Shown: in pieces, positions 1 to 8,000 of the stretch
How positions within the stretch are numbered: position 1 is the first letter of the stretch
Layout of the letters: each line of letters starts with the position of its first letter
Assembly: GCA_014378285.1 (NCBI GenBank)
Contig: JACMNZ010000542.1
Span: forward strand, 1-12,527
From: Pseudopedobacter sp.
Lineage (GTDB): Bacteria > Bacteroidota > Bacteroidia > Sphingobacteriales > Sphingobacteriaceae
DNA: 12,527 nt
Direction: 5' to 3'
Made by a program: the position numbers and the translations under genes
The notes under the pieces: generated by a model
What the model saw: only the letters and a program-made list of their open reading frames with translations
The model's database searches: none
Told to the model about the DNA's origin: nothing

Positions 1-274
1 CAATTCCACCTCCTAAAACTCGGTTTAATTCTTTATCTGGAGTAATTAATCGATGGTCTTCGGTATATTCAATTTCTTGAACTTTTGAAGGTTTGTTAAC
101 TCTAGAAACTGTATTTGATGTTCCGCTTTTCCAATCGGGTGTTTTGCTGTTTCCTTTTTCTACAATTTCTTCTACAAAAGTATTCCATTGTTGGCATGAT
201 GGGCATTTGCCCAACCATTTAGCAGACTCAAAGCCGCAGCTTTGACAGAAGTATGAAGTTTTAATTTTTGCCAA
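1..274 (-). CDS. radA: DNA repair protein RadA, N-terminal part (gene continues past the left edge)
   Basis: RadA is a RecA-like ATPase that helps process recombination intermediates and drives branch migration in homologous recombination. Only the first 91 residues are in the window. They show the diagnostic N-terminal four-cysteine zinc finger (FCQSCG with C10 and C13, then CPSC with C24 and C27), a linker, and the lead-in to the ATPase core (ELNRVLGGGI), just before the expected Walker A motif. The start is the TTG at 274-272: it gives a protein beginning (M)AKIKTSYFCQSCG, which matches the usual RadA start, and no in-frame ATG exists nearby upstream or before the zinc finger. The start lies inside the upstream DUF4276 gene, overlapping it by 14 bases in a different frame, so translational coupling is possible. 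No good promoter box was found just upstream. Identity is certain in practice; whether the rest of the gene is intact cannot be seen. Confidence 0.95.
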   Translation of the reverse strand, partial: MAKIKTSYFCQSCGFESAKWLGKCPSCQQWNTFVEEIVEKGNSKTPDWKSGTSNTVSRVNKPSKVQEIEYTEDHRLITPDKELNRVLGGGI

Positions 275-944
275 TTTGTTTATCAGAATTATGAAATGTA
301 TCAATAAGTTTATCTAGCCAAAAGCTAAATCTTATACATTTACTTTTAATGATTTGAATAGAAATTTCTTCGGCAATTAAAGGGCCATGAAAAGTTTTTT
401 CATAGAAAGGTATTAATTTTTTGAGTCTTTTTGATGGCGCAGTTTCTTCTCCGTCATTTAATAATTCAGGATTATTATGCTCTTCTACAGCTTCCTTTAA
501 TAATTCTCTATTTTTAAGAGAAATTCCTGGTATATAATCAAATCCTTTTTGATGTGAGAACAATAATCCTTCAAACTCGTGTAATTGAATATATGGTAAG
601 AATCTAGAGTTGTCAATATCTTTATAAATTTCCGATTCTAAAAAGTCTAATTTTTCAGGTTTTCCATTAATTTTATCTTGAAGTTTAAAATTCGGGAAAT
701 CACTACTTAATTTATAGTAATCTATCAAGGAAGTAACTATTATGTCCTCTTCTCTTGCTAATATCCTTTTAATATTTGATTTGTATCTTTGATAATTAAC
801 AGCCCCGCCCTTAAACCCCGGGCTAGTTTGAATTTTTATAGCTCTAACATCTAAGATTGCGTTCTCTAAAAAGAAATCTTTTAAAACTTCATTAACAAAT
901 TCTTCTTCTGTTTGCCCCTCTACTAAAATATACAATCCTCTCAT
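261..944 (-). CDS. DUF4276 family protein, TOPRIM-like partner of the adjacent ATPase
   Basis: A 227-residue protein that I recognise as DUF4276, a family of unknown biochemical function often encoded beside an AAA ATPase. Visible family landmarks are the N-terminal strand and motif LYILVEGQTEEEF (E9), the strand ending IIVTSLIDYYKL (D75), the LHEFEGLLFS motif (E123, E125), and the C-terminal block ETAPSKRL...FHGPLIAEEI (residues 168-194) followed by the C-F-W pattern around 203-209. The order E, then D after a hydrophobic strand, then further acids resembles a TOPRIM nuclease fold as in OLD-family proteins; this is inference from the pattern. The ATG at 944 overlaps the ATPase stop as ATGA, so the two are almost surely one transcript and translationally coupled. 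An AGGAGG stretch lies 9 bases before the ATG. The last codons are shared out of frame with the radA start. There is no signal peptide or membrane segment, so it is probably cytoplasmic. Composition is AT-rich (13 G/C of 60 bases in 661-720). Confidence 0.85.
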   Translation of the reverse strand: MRGLYILVEGQTEEEFVNEVLKDFFLENAILDVRAIKIQTSPGFKGGAVNYQRYKSNIKRILAREEDIIVTSLIDYYKLSSDFPNFKLQDKINGKPEKLDFLESEIYKDIDNSRFLPYIQLHEFEGLLFSHQKGFDYIPGISLKNRELLKEAVEEHNNPELLNDGEETAPSKRLKKLIPFYEKTFHGPLIAEEISIQIIKSKCIRFSFWLDKLIDTFHNSDKQIGKN

Positions 945-2029
945 TTAGGTCTTCCTCCTAATACGTTTTTTTCCCATAACTCTCCCAAACTATAATCCTC
1001 TAACCAATCTTTTAATGATTCTTCTGACTGTCTAATAAAAACGCTTTGATTGTTTTGCCTTTCAACAACTATGATATCATCAGCATTAAATTGATCAACA
1101 AGGTTTACAGATTGTGTAGAAACAATGATTTGTGAATTATTAGCAGCAATTTTTATCATGGCAGCAAGCTTATTTATCGCAAAAGGATGCAATCCTAGCT
1201 CTGGCTCATCGATAATAATTGTTCCTGGCGGTTTTGGCTGCATCAATAAAGTTGTTAAACAGATCATTCTTAATGTTCCGTCAGAAAAATTATGTGCAGA
1301 AAATAATTGTTCAGAACCTTTCTCGAACCATCTTAAAAAGATTTGCTGGGGATTAATCTCATCTGGTTTTAAATAGAATTTATCAAAAAAAGGAGCGATA
1401 GACTGAATCACTTTTTCTATCAATTTAAAATGACTATGGTTAACCTCTTGGAGCATATATAAGAATGCCGCTATATTGCCTCCATTTTCATGCAGAAAAG
1501 AGTAATCAGTGGTGTTGCTTGCTTGTTTTATTTTTGAATTAAAACTAGTATCATGAAAATGAAAAATTTTAAGTTCTTTTAAATAACTTTTTAAATATTT
1601 ATTTCTAAAATTTATAGAGTCCTTTAAAATACTTTCAGATACTCCTAATTCACTTATTCTTGATTTATTCCATAGCCTACCAGTATTATTATAATTACTA
1701 TTTTCTGTAGAAAATATCAAATTACCAGATTGATCTGGCTCCATCAAAAACTCATATTGATTCTGGTAGGCATTATCAAAAGTTATTTTGCCGCCTAAAA
1801 AATCTGAGTTTTTTCTACCAAAATACAGAAAGTTATCAGCCCTGCCATTTTTACTAACATAAAGTTGTATTTCCTGATTATAAATATTGTTTAGAAACTT
1901 AAAGAAACTAATGAAATTACTTTTTCCTACACCATTTGCACCAATTAATATATTTAACGGCTTAATTTCTAATTCACCGCTATCTTTAATAGATTTAAAG
2001 TTTCTAATATGGATGTATTTGAGTGCCAT
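941..2029 (-). CDS. AAA family ATPase (AAA_21 / OLD-like, SMC/ABC-type head)
   Basis: A 362-residue single-domain ATPase of the ABC/SMC/OLD type. The sequence shows an N-terminal strand typical of the family (YIHIRNFKSIKD), Walker A GANGVGKS at 30-37, an insert of about 200 residues, an ABC-signature-like SDGTLR at 249-254, Walker B IIIDEPELGLHP at 271-282 with D274 and catalytic E275, and a switch strand IIVSTQSVNLVD at 301-312 with Gln where many relatives carry His. There is no TOPRIM domain fused at the C-terminus, unlike true OLD proteins; the neighbouring DUF4276 protein may supply that part in trans. Relatives are predicted to dimerise and to couple ATP hydrolysis to a DNA-related or sensing task; function here is inferred. 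It starts at ATG 2029, 40 bases after sprA, with no clear promoter of its own. Its stop TGA overlaps the next ATG by four bases. G+C is low (7 of 60 bases in 1561-1620; 15 of 60 in 1681-1740), which suggests horizontal acquisition. Confidence 0.9.
   Translation of the reverse strand: MALKYIHIRNFKSIKDSGELEIKPLNILIGANGVGKSNFISFFKFLNNIYNQEIQLYVSKNGRADNFLYFGRKNSDFLGGKITFDNAYQNQYEFLMEPDQSGNLIFSTENSNYNNTGRLWNKSRISELGVSESILKDSINFRNKYLKSYLKELKIFHFHDTSFNSKIKQASNTTDYSFLHENGGNIAAFLYMLQEVNHSHFKLIEKVIQSIAPFFDKFYLKPDEINPQQIFLRWFEKGSEQLFSAHNFSDGTLRMICLTTLLMQPKPPGTIIIDEPELGLHPFAINKLAAMIKIAANNSQIIVSTQSVNLVDQFNADDIIVVERQNNQSVFIRQSEESLKDWLEDYSLGELWEKNVLGGRPK
953..960 (-). promoter_or_regulatory. Shine-Dalgarno-like sequence before the DUF4276 gene
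   Basis: On the minus strand the bases read TAGGAGGA, with AGGAGG ending 9 bases before the ATG at 944. It lies within the ATPase coding region, where it encodes the Leu-Gly-Gly-Arg stretch near the C-terminus. Bacteroidota generally make little use of Shine-Dalgarno pairing, and no other gene in this window has such a strong match, so it could be a functional reinitiation signal, a trace of origin elsewhere, or chance from the codons. Confidence 0.4.
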
Positions 2030-2043
2030 TTTATAAAAATAGT

Positions 2044-2061
2044 GTTTTAAATTTTTAAAAC
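2044..2061. repeat. Small AT-rich inverted repeat between sprA and the ATPase gene
   Basis: Two perfect 8-base arms, GTTTTAAA and TTTAAAAC, are separated by two bases within the 40-base gap after the sprA stop. In the direction of transcription the repeat is followed by a T-rich stretch (TATTTTTAT), so it could act as a weak terminator or attenuator after sprA. The stem has only one G-C pair at its base and the closing loop is too short, so in practice fewer pairs would form. Such palindromes arise easily in AT-rich DNA. Confidence 0.3.
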
Positions 2062-2069
2062 AGAAAATG

Positions 2070-5000
2070 CTACTGTATCGTAAACCTCAAGTTTACACCA
2101 AAGTTTGTGAATGCGGTAACAAAGGTTTGCGAAGTATAAGGTTTTGTGATGTTGGTATCATAAAATAACCTCAGGTTAAATCTTTGATTAAGCACATAAT
2201 CTATACTTGGGCGATAGGTGATATTTTTTGAACCTGCAGAAATTTCTGGGTCTTGAACGTCTGCCCTATAGATAACGGTTTTGTTATTTCTAACGGCCAC
2301 ATCTAGTTTAAAGTTTAAATCATTTTTGAGGTTTACACTTTTGAATAAGCCAAAAGGGAATCTAAAATCGGCGGTTCTGTAACCAAAACCAAATACAAAA
2401 GCTTGGTCTTTTTGTGATGCCAATTGACTATTTGTTAAGCTAAAACTTAATGACCGTGATTTCCGATACTCTACATTGGCGGTCATATTATTTTTCATCC
2501 TCATGTCTATACCCAATAAAGGCACAAATTGCTCAAATAAAGTAATCTGTGAGAATTGTAAAGAAGGCAAGAAGTCGTTTTCCGCATCCCTAACATTTAC
2601 CGCTCCGTTAGCGGTTGAGTATCTGATTAACGAGTTATAATTGTTTACGTTGTAGGTAGAATTATAGGCATGAGTTAAATCGAAGGCAGAAAACAAGTTG
2701 CTTATGGCGTCTATTTTTGTTAGGCCGTTATAGTTGATCCTCCAGTTTGGGATCGGGATTTTAGGGAACATATTTAAGCTAGCAGAACCAGCATCTTTAT
2801 TTTGATAGGCCGCTAAAAATGCAGGAACTATTACATCTTGAGAAGTTCTTCCATAACCATCTGCAAATAAGCCAACTTGCCCACTACTATTTGGGTTTTG
2901 CCTACCCAAACGTTGAGAAACCACACCACGATTTGTTAAAAATTGTTGAAAAACTGGGGAGTTTTTACCAAAGCCATCTTTAAAGGCACTGCCTAAAGAA
3001 ATAATGGAAATGCTATAATCGCCAGAGGTAATTGGGCTTAAACTCTCAAATTGATTTGACGTATTTGCAAACCTGAAGTTAGTGGTGAACACTTCGCTGC
3101 TGTTTTTAAAAGCATTCAGTTCTATCCTAAAATCTTTAAAGGGTTCTAAAGTCCCCCTTAAATTTAACTTGGTGTTTAAAGCAGTTTTATATAGCTGATT
3201 TTGTATGGTGTCTCTTGTTAACCAGCCATTTGCCAATGCTTTACCTCTAATATCTTCTTGTGAGCCTAAAATAAACCCAACTCCTGGCGCATTAGCGTCT
3301 AAACTATAACCAAAAACATCTGTATTAGGTAAATAGCCGGGCAAGAAAGTCCCGTCGTTTTTGATGTAAGACCCGCTTACGTTTTTCAAACTTGTTAATA
3401 AATTGACTAAAAACTTTCCACCTTCGCTGCTATTTGGGTCGTTAAGCCTGCGGTAAAAACCAAATTTATTATACAATAAATTCATGTTTAAAGTAGGGTT
3501 TACCTGTACCGTACGTGAGTTTTGTATGCTATTACCAAAATTGATGTTAGGGTCTTCTAAGGTTAATAACGGCTCCGTCATCCAATTAAACTGTGTTTGG
3601 TAACGAGTTAAAACGCTAATAAAATCTAATCCTGGGATTTTATTTAACGGAATAGTATAGCTTAAACTAACGGTATGATTATAATTGGTGTTACGGCCAA
3701 GCCTTTTAAGGTTTTGTAAAATGGTATCTCTTACCAAACCTGTAATTCTACCTTGTGGCTCATCAACTACAGAAAGATTGGTGGCATTAAAGTCTAGTTT
3801 TAAAGATTTTGTTAAATCCCAACTTACTCCGTATAATCTGTTAATCAAGAAATTTTTATTGAAAGTTGTCCTTATCGGGATAAAATTATTAGGATCGTTA
3901 TTACGTAAAGTGTTTTCAGAGTAAAGGCGATTAACTTCTACCCTAAAGTTTAGAACTGATGGCAATAAGCTGAAATTAAAATCTTTTAACAGGTTTAGAT
4001 ATTTAGATTTCACCGCTTTATTAAAAGGGCTATAAAATTTAGCCGGATTGTTATAATCATAAGCCAAAGCGCCTCTATAAGTTCTTTGTTCTGAATTTCT
4101 GTTGATAAAATCTCGATGTCCGTAACCTGTGAATGCGTAGGTCAAACTCCAGTTTTCTACATCCCAAAGACGGTTTTTCGCATTTGGATCAGTCTTAATT
4201 TTACGCACATTGGTAAAGTTTATGCTTCTACGTTGGGTGTAATCCTCTGCATAATTTTTGATAGAATCTTTTGTTTGCGAGGATACTTCATTCAAAATAT
4301 TTTTTAATTCGATATCAGGGTTTCTTGGATCATATTGAGGAGTGCTCAATTGACTAGAATAATTGATAAACAAAGGGATTTTAATTCCTGATTTTGCAGG
4401 GAAAAACTTACCTAGTTCTAAGCTAGAAGAGACATCAAAAAACTGATTATCGGCTCTGCTGATTTCCGATACACGGTTATCTAAAGAACCAAAACCTATG
4501 GTACTTTTATTTGCTGATAAGGTTACATCTCCAAAATCCGCCAATTTTGCATTTAATCTGGCTGTTGCCGCCCAACCTCCACGCTCATCAAAATCGGTTA
4601 AACGTAACTCGTTAAACCAAAGCTCTATAGTTTTTTCTAAACCATCATCGGTAGGTCTTGTATTGGTTTTTAACGGATTTCTTGCCCCCAGCATCAAAAT
4701 GCGCAACTTACTTAAATCTGGTTGACCTTTAACCGTAATCGTATTTACACCATCATTATAAATATATGGAACGTTTACAGGCCAAGGTTGTCCGTTTAAA
4801 AAAGCGCTGTTTCTTGCGGTTTTAGCTAATTGGAAAAGCCTAAACTCAATATCAAATTTATTAGCATCTGGCCAAATTAAATTAGGATCTCTTGTGCCGG
4901 GCAAAGTGACTTTTGTTGGGATAGCGTATTCATAATAATTATCCTGATAATCTGTACCTAACCTAATAAACGCGTTAATATCACCATCTTTTACTAAATC

Positions 5001-8000
5001 ACCTTCGGCATGTACATACATTTGCAAACGGCGGTAAGACCTTACATCATTAATAGTGGTTTTAAAAGCAGCCCTTGCATAACCGTCTCTTAGGTTTTTA
5101 ACCACTACAGATAAAGATTGCTCGTTTTGGCGGGTATCTCCCCTAAAGTTAGATATGTCTTTTTCTGTTGGAATGCCAGGAGGAATTACATAAGGAATTG
5201 GGGTCCTACTTCCGTTTTCATCTAGATTTACTGTACTTACATCTAAAGTAGAATTGTCTAAACCCGGATTGTTTAAAGCAGGATCTGCCAATACTTTTGC
5301 AGGTGTATTTTCTGAATTAAATCTGCGCCACTCGCCACGTACCAATTGTAATCTTGCAAATCTTAAAATAGTAGTATCCGCAAAATCTGTCATAAACAAG
5401 CGCATAAAGCGGATGGATTTAAAATCTTGGATGTTGCCAACCTTGCTGGTATATTGTGCAATTGGCACTTTAAACTGATACCAGTTTACAGTTTGCTTTT
5501 TTCCGTTTGCAAGGTTTACTTCAGAGGTCACCTTATCGGTAATAAAACCTTTACCAACCACCAAATCTTGAGGTCTTACGCTAACTTTATATTGGTAATA
5601 TTCGTCAGACTTTGAAGAATTATTATCTCTATTAATATCCTCGCCATCAGGCAAAGCTGTTGAAGCAGAATTTTCTATGCCGGTAGCATCTAAAGATTGT
5701 TGTGAGGTTTTAGAGTTTCCATCTGTTCCGTTATAGTTTTCATAACGTTTTAAAATATTAGCATTAGCAGCATCTAATTGGTTTCCTCTAAAATAAACGT
5801 AATCATCTGTAGATGGGTCGTTTCTTAAGAGCGTTGCAGCTTGCGGGTTTAAAATTGCCGAAGCTTGGTTAACGATGGCCTGATATTTTTGCTGCTCGTT
5901 AACATTGTTTAAACCATCTAAACCTACATCTTGAGTTTGTCTAGCATTTGGGTCGTTATCAAAAGCTTGGATAACGGGTTGTAATTTTGGGACTCTTCCC
6001 CAAATGGTTTCATCGGTTTTCGTTAAGTCGCCGTCTGCAGGTAGGCCATTTTCTAAACTCTTTCTACCGTCCTTTAAAATATCCTCGGATAAACTTCCGA
6101 TATTGAAATATAAATCGCCACCGGCAGAATTTGGTTTATATATATAAGGGTCTAAAACCCAAAACTCTATAAATTCAATGTTTAAAGCTGTAAAATCATT
6201 AGTTTCAATTCTTCTAAACATCCCGCCCCAGCGGTTTTTTGGGTTGTTTAAGGTACCATCTGGGTTTAAGCCCGTGGTAGTAAAATTATAAGGCCCACGC
6301 AATGTTGGGTAATAAGCCATATTAAATGTGGCGATATTGAAAAGCGTACCTGTTGCAGTTTGTTTAAATGGAAAAACTTCTGTTTCTAAAACCTCCCTTA
6401 CATAATGGTTAGAAAGTTCTGTTTTATTATTTTGGATATTTGGCGGAGTTAAATTGCTGGTACGACTATAAAATACAGGATCGATATTGAAGAATGATAG
6501 TTTTGCTCGGTTAAATCCATAAGAAAGGTCGTTACTTAATTGCGATTCTGGAAAAAGTTGTGGCGTACCAGAAATTTGCCAAGCTGTTGATCCTTTTAGA
6601 TCGATAATTGAACGACTACCCTCAAAATCATCAATATAACTTGCTCCATTCTCGCTACCTGCAAAATTTAAGGCTTTTGGATGGCCAGGATTAAATTTAG
6701 CAAACTCGCCATTAAATGTAATGGAAGAGGTTTCTTTAGTAGATACGAAGGGGATTTTATCTACCAATCTGGTTAAAAGCCTACTGTTTGTACTATAGTT
6801 CATATCAAAACCATAAATGGTGTTTGAGATAGATTCTTCCCCAAAATTTACTTTTTGGGTAAGCGGAGTTTCCTTTAAATTTAACAATGTAGCACCAACA
6901 TTAAAATTTGGGTTAACCCGATAATCTAACCTTGTACCAAAAAGCGATTTTTGTTGGATGCCAAAAAGTTCGTTGCTTTCTAATTTAATTTTAATGGGTT
7001 GCCCTGAGTTTAATAAAGCTTCATTTAAAATCTTTACCCTTCCAATATTATAGTCAACAGTATAATCTGCTCCTTCAGTTAGTTTAAGCGTACCTGCGGT
7101 AACCACAACAGAACCTTCTGGCACATTAATGGCGTTTAACTGAAACTCTGAACTTACCGAAGATTGATAAGTCCCTTTAATTATATACCGATTTAATCCT
7201 GGGAAAAATTGTTGCGCAATAACTTTTGTAGAGTCATATAAAGGTTGGTAAACGTATTTTGCGATAAGATTTTGTTCTGTTGAGGGATTAAACTGAGTGG
7301 CTAAATCTTTACCAAAAGGCTCAATTGTTGGAAAAATTATTTTTCCATTTTGAGAATCAATGGTCAAACCTTCTAAAAAATCAAAAAAGCCGTCGGGTTC
7401 TTTTGAGTTTTGTTGGTTTAACCTATCAAGATTAGTTACCTGCAACCATAACTTTCCAGCAAGTGCTGCCCCTTCTTCAATCAAAGGTTTTTCGATACTA
7501 GATTTATCATCCAACCTAAAAATGTTTAACCTAAAATCGTTAGGGCTAATTTGATAAGCTCCCAAAGAATAAATATTTTTCATCATCAAATCCCAAAGAG
7601 GTAAATTAGTTTTGATGGTCTCGTTCTTTAATAATTTGGTGTATAAAAGCTGCGGATTATTTGGGTCAACTGGTACATCCTGAGAAAATTCTCCAACCTG
7701 ATATTCCACACCATTAACCGTGTATCTGTAAGCAACCGATAAAATTTCATCGGCGTTAAGCGCATTATTTAAAGAAATATAGCCCAATAAGGGGTTTATG
7801 GTAAATTCTCTTTCAGTTAATTTTCTGGCGTAGGTTACTTTGTTATAATTATCAAGCTTGCCACTATTTTGAAAATAATTGTCAATATCGTTTGAGTTGG
7901 TAAACCTTGATGTAGTAGGAATATTTTGCAATAAATTATTGGATTGCTGATTAAAACCAGGTCCGGTAAAACCCGCGGGTAAAGCAGAAAATCCCGCACC

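Noticed and set aside
319..327. TAGCTTTTG inside the DUF4276 gene as a promoter for radA.
   Set aside because: It has three bases instead of two between TA and TTTG and no -33 partner, so it does not match the consensus.
2034..2041. TATTTTTA just before the ATPase start, one base off the TAnnTTTG promoter consensus.
   Set aside because: It ends only four bases before the ATG, leaving no room for a leader, and no -33 element was found. It would require leaderless translation, for which there is no evidence.
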